A stretch of DNA of 64,000 nt, taken from NCBI GenBank assembly GCA_963732655.1, contig CAVTAI010000017.1, forward strand, positions 248,001-312,000. Reading direction: 5' to 3'. A program made the translations under genes and the position numbers. The notes under the pieces are model-generated. The model was given only the letters and a program-made list of their open reading frames with translations. It did not search any database and was not told the origin of the DNA. The stretch is from CAVTWS01 sp963732655 (lineage in GTDB: Bacteria; Actinomycetota; Acidimicrobiia; Acidimicrobiales; SHLQ01). Of this stretch, positions 56,279 through 64,000 are shown in pieces; position 1 is the first letter of the stretch, and each line of letters opens with the position of its first letter.

Positions 56279-58131
56279 ATGCCGACGTACCGCTCGCATA
56301 CGACGACCCAGGGCCGCAACATGGCGGGCGCTCGCGCCCTGTGGCGGGCCACCGGGATGACCGACGACGACTTCGACAAGCCGATCATCGCCATCTCCAA
56401 CAGCTTCACGCAGTTCGTCCCCGGGCACGTCCACCTCAAGGACCTCGGGCAACTCGTGGCGCGTGAGATCGAAGCCGCCGGCGGCGTCGCCAAGGAGTTC
56501 AACACCATCGCCGTCGACGACGGCATCGCCATGGGTCACGGCGGAATGCTCTACAGCCTCCCGAGCCGCGATCTCATCGCCGATTCCGTCGAGTACATGG
56601 TCAATGCCCACTGCGCGGACGCGCTCGTGTGCATCTCCAACTGCGACAAGATCACCCCGGGCATGCTGATGGCGGCGTTGCGCCTCAACATCCCGTGCGT
56701 CTTCGTGTCGGGCGGGCCGATGGAGGCCGGAAAGACGCGCCTCGCCGGCCACGAGGTCAAGGTCGATCTCATCTCGGCGATGATGACGGCAGGCGACAAG
56801 AACGTCAGCGATGCCGATGTGGCGGCCATCGAGCGCTCGGCGTGCCCGACGTGCGGCTCGTGCTCGGGCATGTTCACCGCCAACTCGATGAACTGTCTCA
56901 CCGAAGCGCTCGGCTTGTCGCTGCCGGGCAACGGCACGATCGTGGCCACCCACGCCGATCGTGAGCAGCTGTTCCTGGAGGCGGGTCGCACGATCGTCGA
57001 CCTCGCTCGGCGGTACTACGAGAAGGACGACGAATCGGTCCTGCCCCGCCAGATCTCTTCCAAGGTCGCGTTCGAGAACGCCATCACCCTCGACATCGCC
57101 ATGGGCGGGAGCACCAACACCGTGCTCCACATCCTGGCGGCGGCCCACGAGGGGGGGTCGACTTCGGCATGGCCGATATCGACCGCATCAGCCGGCGGGT
57201 GCCGAACATCTGCAAGGTGGCCCCCGCGACGGACAAGTACCACGTCGAAGACGTCCACCGGGCCGGCGGCATCATGGGCATCCTCGGCGAGCTCGACCGC
57301 GCCGGTCTCATCGACACCTCGATCCCCACCGTGCACTCGGCCTCGCTCGGCGAGGCCCTCGATGCGTGGGACATCCAGCGCGACACCTGCATGCCCCGCG
57401 CTCGCGAGTTGTTCATGGCCGGTCCAGCCGGCATCCCCACCCAGGTCGCCTTCAGCCAGGCGACGCGCTGGCCGAGCCTCGACACCGACCGGGCCACCGG
57501 GTGCATCCGCGATGTCGCGCACGCCTATACGCAAGAAGGCGGCCTCGCTGTGCTCTACGGCAACCTCGCCGAGGAGGGCTGCATCGTCAAGACCGCCGGA
57601 GTCGACGAGGAGATCTTCGTCTTCAGCGGCCCGGCGCGGGTGTTCGAGAGCCAGGAGGCCGCGGTGGAGGGCATCCTCGACGAATCGGTGCAAGCAGGCG
57701 ATGTCGTCGTGGTGAGGTACGAAGGCCCCAAGGGCGGCCCCGGAATGCAGGAGATGCTCTACCCCACCACGTACATCAAGAGCCGGGGCCTCGGGAAGCA
57801 GTGCGCGCTCCTGACCGACGGTCGGTTCTCCGGCGGCACGTCAGGCTTGTCGATCGGTCACGTCTCGCCGGAGGCGGCCGAGGGTGGACTCATCGCCTTC
57901 GTACGCGACGGCGACACCATCTCGATCGACATTCCGAACCGCAGCATCCGCCTCGAGGTCGACGACGCCACCCTGGCGACCCGACGGGACGCCGAGGAAA
58001 CTCGAGGCGCCGACGCGTACACGCCGGTGGATCGGGAGCGGCCCGTGTCGCTCGCCTTGCGGGCCTATGCCGCCCTCACCACGTCGGCTGCCCGCGGCGC
58101 AGTCCGCGACCTGGATCAGCTCAGCCGCTGA
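56279..58131 (+). CDS. ilvD: Dihydroxy-acid dehydratase, frameshifted in a G7 run
   Basis: About 617 residues. The start MPTYRSHTTTQGRNMAGARA and the 4Fe-4S region (CISNCDKITPGM; SACPTCGSCSGMFTANSMNC) mark IlvD. At 57151-57157 seven Gs put the frame off; with six, GG-VDFGMADIDRISRRVPN follows directly and runs to the end. This is a branched-chain amino-acid enzyme (also for pantothenate) that dehydrates 2,3-dihydroxy-isovalerate and -methylvalerate. An essential gene with a homopolymer indel is most likely a sequencing error. Convergent with cysS, 4 bp apart. Confidence 0.94.
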
Positions 58132-58135
58132 CGTC

Positions 58136-59518
58136 TCAGCCGCGGCGCCAGATGGGGCCGGCCGGCGTGTCCTCGAGGACGACTCCGCGCGCCGTCAGCT
58201 CATCGCGGAGGCGGTCGGCCTCGGCGAAGTTGCGAATCGCCCGTGCCTCCTGACGGAGCCCGACCAGCTGATCGATGTCGGCGTCACCACCACCGGATCC
58301 GGCCACCAACTCGAGGCCGAGGGCGCCCGCCAGGGTGACCACCGTGGACACCAGCGTGCCGGTATCCGGCGCGCCCGAGTCCAGGGCGGCGTTGGCGCGG
58401 CGCACGGAGTCGAAGACCGATCCGAGGGCGGCCGGTGTACCGAGGTCGTCGTCCATCGCCGCCTCGAACGCGTTTCGCGCGTCCGCATCGACCGTGCTCA
58501 GATCGGAGGCCGGGGTGAGCGAGAACCCCGCGGCGACCGCTCGGCGAGCCAGCGCATCGAGGCGATCGAGAGCGGCCGAAGCCTGTTCGATCGTCGACGG
58601 GTCGATCTCCATCGTCTTGCGGTAGTGGGTCTGGAGCACGAGTACCCGGAACGAGCGGGGGTCGTACCGGTCGAGCAGGTCGGCGAGCGTGGTGAAGTTG
58701 CCGAGCGACTTCGACATCTTCTCCCCGTCGACCTGGACCATGCCGTTGTGCACCCAGTAGCGGGCAAAGGCGTGCCCGCAGCCCACGGCCTCGGCGCGTT
58801 CGTTCTCGTGATGCGGAAAGACGAGGTCGTCGCCGCCGCCATGGATGTCGAAACCGGCGCCGAGGAGATCGAGGGACATCGCCACGCATTCGATGTGCCA
58901 GCCGGGCCGGCCCGGGCCCCACGGGGAGGGCCACGTGGGCTCGCCGGGTTTGGCCGCCTTCCAGAGGGCGAAGTCGAGCGGATCGTCCTTGCGATCGTCG
59001 ACCTCGACCCGCGCCCCGGCACCCTCGCGGAGCTCGTCGGCCGAGCGATGCACGAGCGAGCCGTAGTCGGGCAGCGACGACACGTCGAAGTACACCCCGC
59101 TGCCCTCGATCACATAGGCCCGGCCCTGCTCTATGAGCCGTTCGATCACGGCGACCATCTGCGGCACGAACTCGGTGGCGTGGGGCGTGAGATCCGGACG
59201 CACGACGCCCAGGCGCTCGAGTTGATCCACATAGATCTGTTCGTACCGGGCCGCGACGGCGGGTTCGTCGGAACCTTCGGCGGCGGCCCGGGCGATGATC
59301 TTGTCGTCGATGTCGGTGACGTTGCGGACGAGGGTCACCTCGTAGCCCCGGTACCGGAGGTAGCGGGTCAAGATGTCCCAGGCCAGCGCGCTGCGGGCGT
59401 GTCCGAGATGGGGGACGTCGTAGACGGTCGGGCCGCACCAGTAGATGCCCACCTTGCCGGGGTCGCGCGTCTCGAGCGTTACCTTCTGACCGGACAACGT
59501 GTCGGTGAGGCGGATCAT
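58136..59518 (-). CDS. cysS: Cysteinyl-tRNA synthetase
   Basis: The 460-residue enzyme has the class I HIGH-type site in VYDVPHLGHARSALAWDILT, zinc-ligand Cys in GIYWCGPTVYD and GWHIECVAM, the HGGGDDLVFPHHENE loop and KMSKSLGNF. A C-terminal anticodon domain ends with the stop. It charges tRNA-Cys. It lies next to its paralogue mshC, 49 bases apart, in the same direction. Confidence 0.97.
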   Translation of the reverse strand: MIRLTDTLSGQKVTLETRDPGKVGIYWCGPTVYDVPHLGHARSALAWDILTRYLRYRGYEVTLVRNVTDIDDKIIARAAAEGSDEPAVAARYEQIYVDQLERLGVVRPDLTPHATEFVPQMVAVIERLIEQGRAYVIEGSGVYFDVSSLPDYGSLVHRSADELREGAGARVEVDDRKDDPLDFALWKAAKPGEPTWPSPWGPGRPGWHIECVAMSLDLLGAGFDIHGGGDDLVFPHHENERAEAVGCGHAFARYWVHNGMVQVDGEKMSKSLGNFTTLADLLDRYDPRSFRVLVLQTHYRKTMEIDPSTIEQASAALDRLDALARRAVAAGFSLTPASDLSTVDADARNAFEAAMDDDLGTPAALGSVFDSVRRANAALDSGAPDTGTLVSTVVTLAGALGLELVAGSGGGDADIDQLVGLRQEARAIRNFAEADRLRDELTARGVVLEDTPAGPIWRRG

Positions 59519-59567
59519 GGGCTCAGGATACGGTGCCGGCCCGACGGCGCCGGCCGATATTCGGCGG

Positions 59568-60776
59568 TCAGAGCCCGACGCGGATCGGGCGACGCAGGTC
59601 GATGCCCAGGAGACCGGCCGCCTCGATGAGGCCGTGGGCGGCCGCCCGGTTCGTGCCGCCCGTGGGGGCCGAGCTGATGCGGTCCGCCAGATCGTGGATC
59701 ACATCGCGGGCCGTCGGGGTGTCGAGATCGTCGTCGAGGGCGGCCCGGACCCGATCGACGTACTTTTCGGGGTCCGGTCCGCCGGCGCGGTCGGCCGCGG
59801 CGAGCAAGGACTCCAACGCGGCCATGGCGTGATCCGCCTCGCCGTCGAACCATTCGAAACCAGGCCGATAGTGGTGAGGCAGCAGGGCCAGGCGGATGGC
59901 GCGAGGATCGACAGTTCGGCGGAGCACGTTGATGAAGACCAGGTTGCCCAACGATTTGGACATCTTCATGCCCTGGTACGCCACCATGCCGACGTGCATC
60001 CAGTGGCGCACGAACGGGTGGCCGTGGACGGTCTCGCTCTGGGCGATCTCGCACTCGTGGTGCGGATAGACGAGGTCGCTGCCGCCGCCGTGAAGGTCGA
60101 CCGGATGCCCGAGGTTGGCCTTGGCCATGGCCGAGCACTCGATGTGCCATCCGGGCCGGCCGCGCCCGAACGGCGATTCCCACGCCGGTTCGTCCGCCGC
60201 CGAGGGCTTCCACAGCACGAAGTCGAGGGGGTCGCGTTGGCGAGGGTCGTCCGGGGTCCCGCCCCGCTCGCGGGCCAAGCTGATCATCTCGTCCCGGCTC
60301 AGATGGGACAGGCCGCCGAACCCGGGGAACGTCGCCACTGAGAAGAACGTCGTGCCGTCGACGGTGTACGTGTGGCCGCGGGCGGAGAGGGCCGAGATGT
60401 GGGCGACGATGGCGTCGATCGAATGGGTGGCTCGAGGCTCGGACTGCGCTGGTCGGGTGCCCAGGGCGATCATGTCGTCGCGAAAGCGCCGGATCTCACC
60501 CTCGGCGAGCTCCAGGAAGTCGACCCCGAGCGACCGCGCCTTGGGGAGGATCGAGTCATCGACATCGGTGAAGTTGCGGACGAGGTGGACCTGGTGTCCG
60601 AGATCCTCCAGGCGCCGGATCACGAGGTCGTACGTGAGATAGGTGAACGCGTGACCGAGGTGCGTGGCGTCGTACGGCGTGATGCCGCAGACATACATCC
60701 GGACGCTGTGGCCCGGGTCGAACGGAACGACCTGATGGCGGGCGGTGTCGTAAAGGCACATCGGCACGGCGCACAC
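59568..60776 (-). CDS. mshC: L-cysteine:1D-myo-inosityl 2-amino-2-deoxy-glucopyranoside ligase (mycothiol synthesis)
   Basis: The 402-residue CysS-like protein has the MshC hallmark MYVCGITPYDATHLGHAFTY, plus GWHIECSAMAKANLGHPVDL, HGGGSDLVYPHHECEIAQ and KMSKSLGN. It lacks the long anticodon-binding end of CysS. MshC ligates cysteine to GlcN-Ins in mycothiol synthesis, so the organism should use mycothiol as its main thiol. The GTG at 60776 is chosen because the hallmark sits about 28 residues later. Confidence 0.95.
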   Translation of the reverse strand: MCAVPMCLYDTARHQVVPFDPGHSVRMYVCGITPYDATHLGHAFTYLTYDLVIRRLEDLGHQVHLVRNFTDVDDSILPKARSLGVDFLELAEGEIRRFRDDMIALGTRPAQSEPRATHSIDAIVAHISALSARGHTYTVDGTTFFSVATFPGFGGLSHLSRDEMISLARERGGTPDDPRQRDPLDFVLWKPSAADEPAWESPFGRGRPGWHIECSAMAKANLGHPVDLHGGGSDLVYPHHECEIAQSETVHGHPFVRHWMHVGMVAYQGMKMSKSLGNLVFINVLRRTVDPRAIRLALLPHHYRPGFEWFDGEADHAMAALESLLAAADRAGGPDPEKYVDRVRAALDDDLDTPTARDVIHDLADRISSAPTGGTNRAAAHGLIEAAGLLGIDLRRPIRVGL

Positions 60777-60825
60777 GCTACCGGGGGCGGCGAGCTACTC
60801 CGGCGGCTGGTCGAGCGCGAGCCGT

Positions 60826-61572
60826 CTACTGCAAGCCGTGGGCGGCCGCGCCGTCTACCGGGATGGCGGCACCGTTGACGAACTGGGCGTGATCGGAGCA
60901 CAAGAACGCCGCCAGGCGCCCGAAGTCGTCCGGATCGCCGAGCTTCCGGGCGGGGATCGCGGCAGCGACACTGTCGAGGTCGTCCCCGTAGAGGTCGTGG
61001 AGGCGACCGGTGAGGTGGAGGCCGGGCTGGAGCGAATTGACCGTCACCCCGTCGGCGGCGACCTCACGGGCCAACGTCTTGAGGAAGGCCGTCACCCCCG
61101 CCCGGGCCGTGTTCGAGAGGATGAGGTGGGCGATCGGCTCACGAACGGAGATCGATGTGATGGCCACCACCCGACCCCATCCCTGCTCCCGCATGGGTGG
61201 TACCGCGGCCTGGCACAGAGCGACGGTCGACAAGAGGTTGAGGCGAAGAGCCGGCTCGTAGGCGTCGAGCGAGGTAGAGGCGAAGGTTCCGGCCGGAGGG
61301 CCGCCGGCGTTGGCGATGAGGATGTCGATGCCACCGAGCCGCTCCTTTGCCTGCTCGACGAGGCCGGCAACCGCGTCGAGGTCGGACACGTCGCCGGCAA
61401 TCCAGCTGGCCGAAGGGCCGAGGTCGTCGGCCGCAACGGCGAGCTTGTCGGCGTTTCGCGAGAGCAGCACCACCGCGGCTCCCTCCGCGGTGAGGGCACG
61501 GGCGGTGGCCAGGCCCAGACCACTCGATCCGCCGGCGACGAGGGCGCGGCGACCGCGCAGGTTCAGATCCAT
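60826..61572 (-). CDS. Atypical short-chain dehydrogenase/reductase lacking YxxxK
   Basis: The 248-residue SDR has GGSSGLGLATARAL and NAGGPPAGTF, so NAD(P) binding looks normal, and the catalytic-type Ser in VVAITSISVREP. The place of the usual YxxxK reads LILSNTARAGVTAFLKTLA: neither Tyr nor the following Lys is there. A few SDR subgroups share this. It overlaps the MOSC gene stop (ATGA). Reductase activity is uncertain. Confidence 0.85.
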   Translation of the reverse strand: MDLNLRGRRALVAGGSSGLGLATARALTAEGAAVVLLSRNADKLAVAADDLGPSASWIAGDVSDLDAVAGLVEQAKERLGGIDILIANAGGPPAGTFASTSLDAYEPALRLNLLSTVALCQAAVPPMREQGWGRVVAITSISVREPIAHLILSNTARAGVTAFLKTLAREVAADGVTVNSLQPGLHLTGRLHDLYGDDLDSVAAAIPARKLGDPDDFGRLAAFLCSDHAQFVNGAAIPVDGAAAHGLQ

Positions 61573-62342
61573 CAGGTGCCGATCCCTTCCGACCAGACGC
61601 GAACCCTGTCGCCGGCCGCGACGCGGCCAGGGAGGCAACGACTCACCGCCACCGCCCTCGCGACCGCCACGACGCGAACCCTGTCGCCGGCCGCGACGCG
61701 GCCAGGGTGGAGCACCGACGCGTACCAGCGGCTCCAGCCTGGGTGGCGTTCGTGCTCGATCCGTTTCGAGTCGCCGTCGGCGAACCACCGGTTGTTGTGT
61801 CGGCACGGTGCGGCCGGCGTGGAGACGCGGGCCAGCACGGAGCCGATCTCGACCAGGAGGCCGGACCGCATCTGCGACCAGTCGACGCCGGCCATGGTGA
61901 TGTTCTCGCCGGCTGAGCCGGCCTCGATCGGGTGGCCCTCGGCGCGCAACGCCTCGATGACGTCGACGCTCCAGAGGCACAGCGCCTGCCATGGTCGACC
62001 GTGATGCTGACGATTCCGTTGCCGGTCACCGATCACCCCTCGTCGAGACACCTCGGCCTCAGGGAGTGAGGACTTCGGGACGCCGCCCCCGGAAGCGTTG
62101 ATGCGGGCCACCGTGCCCGACATCGGCGCCACCCGATCGCCTCCATCGTGGCGCGCCGCGGCGAGAGTGACGGCTTGGTGCATCACCTCGTGAGGCGTCG
62201 GGGCTGGACGTGCGGCGAGGCCCTCCGATGCGCCGTCCAAGACGTACGCGAAGAAGCGATCGCCCAGGTGGACGGTGTTGGCGCTGTCGCGCTCGTCCCA
62301 CTCGGTCGGGTCGAAGCCGCAGGTCTCGCAGTGTCCATCCAC
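61572..62342 (-). CDS. MOSC-domain protein with N-terminal Cys-rich extension
   Basis: The 256-residue protein opens HCETCGFDPTEWDERDS, a CxxC segment followed by a helical stretch like a shortened DinB-type domain. A full MOSC domain follows: INASGGGVPKSSLPEAEVSR, RGVIGDRQRNRQHHGRPWQA, EGHPIEAGSAGENITMAGVD and the conserved Cys in PAAPCRHNNRWFADG. Near the end GRVAAGDRVRV occurs twice, from a 37-bp DNA repeat. MOSC domains relate to molybdenum or sulfur chemistry; the coupled SDR downstream may act in the same step. Confidence 0.82.
   Translation of the reverse strand: MDGHCETCGFDPTEWDERDSANTVHLGDRFFAYVLDGASEGLAARPAPTPHEVMHQAVTLAAARHDGGDRVAPMSGTVARINASGGGVPKSSLPEAEVSRRGVIGDRQRNRQHHGRPWQALCLWSVDVIEALRAEGHPIEAGSAGENITMAGVDWSQMRSGLLVEIGSVLARVSTPAAPCRHNNRWFADGDSKRIEHERHPGWSRWYASVLHPGRVAAGDRVRVVAVARAVAVSRCLPGRVAAGDRVRVWSEGIGT
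61596..61707. repeat. 37-bp direct repeat inside the MOSC gene 3' end
   Basis: Identical copies lie at 61596-61632 and 61671-61707, offset by 75 bp (25 codons), so the duplication is in frame and repeats GRVAAGDRVRV. Confidence 0.97.
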
Positions 62343-62459
62343 GGCCTACAGAGTGGCACGCGCGTGGCCTGTCACACGGCCTCGCTACCGTGCACCTTAC
62401 CGATCGGCGCCCGGCGAGTCAGGAGCCCACCAGGATCCCCCGTGGACCGGAGCGTTACC

Positions 62460-62912
62460 ATGTTGACCGATGAGCGTCCTCGCCATGAGTACCTCAAACT
62501 CGAAGCCCTGCTCGGCAAACCCGAGGCGGACACCTTGATGGCCCACCTCCCACCGACCACCTTCGCCGACCTCGCCACCCGACGCGATCTCGACATCGTG
62601 TCGTCCGTGTTCCGGAGCGACCTCGTCGACATGGGAGCGTCGCTTCGCGTCGAGATGGCGGCTCTGCGGGGTGATCTGAAGGATGACATGGCGGCTCTGC
62701 GGGGTGAGCTGAAGGGCGAGATGGCGGCCCTGGACCAGCGGCTGACGGGTGAGCTCTCCAGCCTTCGTACGGAGACTCGGGTCGGGTTCGCCGACGTACG
62801 ATCCGAAATCGCTCGAGCGCAAACGGCGACGATGAAGGTGATCGTGGCCACCCAGGTGGCCGGCATCATCTCCATGGCCGGCATCGTGGTCGGCGCCCTC
62901 AGCCTCCGTTGA
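62460..62912 (+). CDS. Coiled-coil protein with C-terminal membrane helix
   Basis: The 150-residue protein has repeated heptad-like segments (MAALRGDLKDD, MAALRGELKGE, MAALDQRL) and one final helix (VIVATQVAGIISMAGIVVGA). It resembles CCDC90/DUF1640-type anchors; function unknown. GGAG lies eight bases before the ATG. The open frame extends upstream to 62148 but without features. Confidence 0.75.
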   Translation: MLTDERPRHEYLKLEALLGKPEADTLMAHLPPTTFADLATRRDLDIVSSVFRSDLVDMGASLRVEMAALRGDLKDDMAALRGELKGEMAALDQRLTGELSSLRTETRVGFADVRSEIARAQTATMKVIVATQVAGIISMAGIVVGALSLR

Positions 62913-62956
62913 CGGCCCCTCGGCGAGAGGTGCTTCGCGCAATCGTCGGGCCTCGA

Positions 62957-63019
62957 TCAGTTGAGGTTGCACTGATACTCGTACCACTCGTCGTACAGGT
63001 GGCGGTACACGCATGGCAT
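62957..63019 (-). CDS. Possible 20-residue Tyr/Cys-rich small protein
   Basis: MPCVYRHLYDEWYEYQCNLN is preceded by GAGG six bases before the ATG. A longer form from the ATG at 63049 gives 30 residues (MPVPFATREQ in front). It lies just downstream of the amidohydrolase at 63113 and in the same frame after that gene's TGA. Aromatic-rich content is unusual for random GC-rich DNA. It could also be a remnant. Confidence 0.35.
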   Translation of the reverse strand: MPCVYRHLYDEWYEYQCNLN

Positions 63020-63112
63020 CTGTTCCCTCGTTGCGAACGGGACCGGCATCCGCAGACGGTATCGGTCACCGGGTCGCGTGGCGCCGCACCTCGGCGATGG
63101 AACCTCGGCCGA

Positions 63113-64000
63113 TCACACCCCGACTCCCCGGATGAGGTGACCGGGGAGTGCGCCGGTGTGGCGGCCCTGATCGAGGACCAGCTCACCGTTGATGATCGTG
63201 GCGTCGTAGCCGCGGGCTCGTTGTACGAACCGAGCGGCGCCGCCCGGGAAGTCGTGGGCGATCTCGGGGAGCTCGAGGGCAAGGCCGTCGAGGTCGATCA
63301 CGTTGACGTCGGCGAACGCGCCTGGTTCCAGCACGCCGCGCCCGGCAAACCCGATGTACGACGCCGTCTCCGACGTCAGTTTTCGGACCGCCTCCTCGAC
63401 GCTGATCACGCCTCGGTCTCTCGCCCAGTGGGCCAGGACGTAGGTGGGTTGGGATGCATCCATGATCTGGGTGGCGTGTGCGCCGGCGTCAGCCAGCCCG
63501 AGCATGGTGTGGGGCGAGGTGAGGAGCTCCTCGATCGCGGCCTCGTCCTGATTCATGACCGGCCAATCCACGAGCGCTCGCCCGTCGCTCGCATCGAGCG
63601 CGTCGAGGTACGCCTCGACGCACGAGACACCGGAGCGTCGAGCACGGAAGCTGATGCTGTCCTCGACCGGATGGTCGTAGCGCACGGGTCGGTGGGGCTC
63701 CATGAGGAACAGCTGCTCGAACATCGCCTCTGGTCTCGCGGCCCCCTCGTCGATGAGGGCGGCTCGAACGTGCGGATCGCGGATGGCGGCGAGGCGACCG
63801 TTCAGATCGAGGTGGGCGATCGCTCGAAACGAGGGCAGATCGTCGATCAGGGTGTTGGCCGCCAAGCTGAACAACACACCGACACTGCGGGGCGTGATCT
63901 GGGGCCGGAGCTGAGCCCCGGTCTCGTTGGCCGCGGCGGTGAGTTCGATGACCCGGCGATAGTGGTCGCCGAGGGACACGATCTGCTGGAGGTTGAAGCT
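63113..64000 (-). CDS. N-acyl-D-amino-acid deacylase-type amidohydrolase, 5' part beyond window
   Basis: The frame is open to the window edge, so the start and first metal site are missing. What remains (295 codons) has QLRPQITPRSVGVLFSLAAN, then LGLADAGAHATQIMDASQPT with the metal Asp, and FAGRGVLEPGAFADVNVIDL, the same family as 46712-48377. The end HDFPGGAARFVQRARGYDAT matches the family's C-terminus. It is a paralogue, not a copy: the sequences differ broadly. Confidence 0.88.
   Translation of the reverse strand, partial: SFNLQQIVSLGDHYRRVIELTAAANETGAQLRPQITPRSVGVLFSLAANTLIDDLPSFRAIAHLDLNGRLAAIRDPHVRAALIDEGAARPEAMFEQLFLMEPHRPVRYDHPVEDSISFRARRSGVSCVEAYLDALDASDGRALVDWPVMNQDEAAIEELLTSPHTMLGLADAGAHATQIMDASQPTYVLAHWARDRGVISVEEAVRKLTSETASYIGFAGRGVLEPGAFADVNVIDLDGLALELPEIAHDFPGGAARFVQRARGYDATIINGELVLDQGRHTGALPGHLIRGVGV

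Overview
The window is high-GC DNA (codon third positions are mostly G or C) from a free-living actinomycete. The class Acidimicrobiia is the best guess: it has a mycothiol ligase (MshC), a HemY/HemE-type heme pair, several promoters that appear leaderless, GTG/TTG starts, an Rpf-like transglycosylase, many fatty-acid and sterol-type enzymes (two P450s, acyl-CoA dehydrogenase, crotonase, FadB2) and a polyhydroxyalkanoate (PHA) locus. I see no tRNA, rRNA, CRISPR array, insertion sequence or prophage. Genes are tightly packed, many with ATGA/GTGA overlaps.

Layout. 1-0.7 kb: an arsC gene whose catalytic cysteine codon is in-frame TGA, followed by a hairpin placed like a bacterial SECIS element, then a 30-bp tandem repeat array. 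0.7-6.4 kb: P450, secreted metalloprotease-like protein, GNAT, Zn alcohol dehydrogenase, 3Fe-4S ferredoxin and ferredoxin reductase (frameshifted). 6.4-10.5 kb: YhhN-like membrane protein with a 27-bp triplication, DUF4333 lipoprotein, aminopeptidase N. 10.6-14.8 kb: PfkB kinase, then TetR - diiron protein - crotonase - dtd. 14.8-20.5 kb: Lnt-like protein with Ser at the catalytic Cys position, cytochrome c plus DUF6529-like membrane protein, Rpf-like lipoprotein, hemY(cgoX)-hemE. 20.5-30.3 kb: TetR, P450, patatin, HelD-like helicase, full-length Lhr. 30.3-37.2 kb: FtsX-type ABC permease with its ATPase, and a giant cyclase/AAA/TPR regulator. 37.2-39.6 kb: 1-Cys peroxiredoxin, GNAT, cyclophilin, MOSC. 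39.6-43.3 kb: PHA locus (XRE regulator, fadB2, phasin, phaC) with a 50-bp perfect palindrome. 43.4-54 kb: MFS exporter, Ppx/GppA, D-aminoacylase-type amidohydrolase, Zn-ribbon/degenerate protease/septum-formation protein, HAD phosphatase, DUF3499/DUF983, PQQ propeller. 54-64 kb: acyl-CoA dehydrogenase, ArsR-SRPBCC, ilvD, cysS, mshC, SDR-MOSC, coiled-coil membrane protein, a second amidohydrolase cut by the window edge.

Two themes cut across the window. First, seven genes, including ilvD (one), phaC (one) and the cyclase (two), are broken by single-base indels, eight in all. At least one lies in a G7 run, so I treat these genes as intact and the indels as probable sequence errors. Second, short local tandem duplications sit inside or at the 3' ends of several genes (472-690, 6497-6587, 44861-44930, 55271-55334, 61596-61707).

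The most notable item is the putative selenoprotein arsenate reductase at 96-458: intact reading frame on both sides of the TGA, strong Shine-Dalgarno, the TGA exactly at the catalytic Cys, and a 7-bp stem with a GGUC loop 23 nt downstream.
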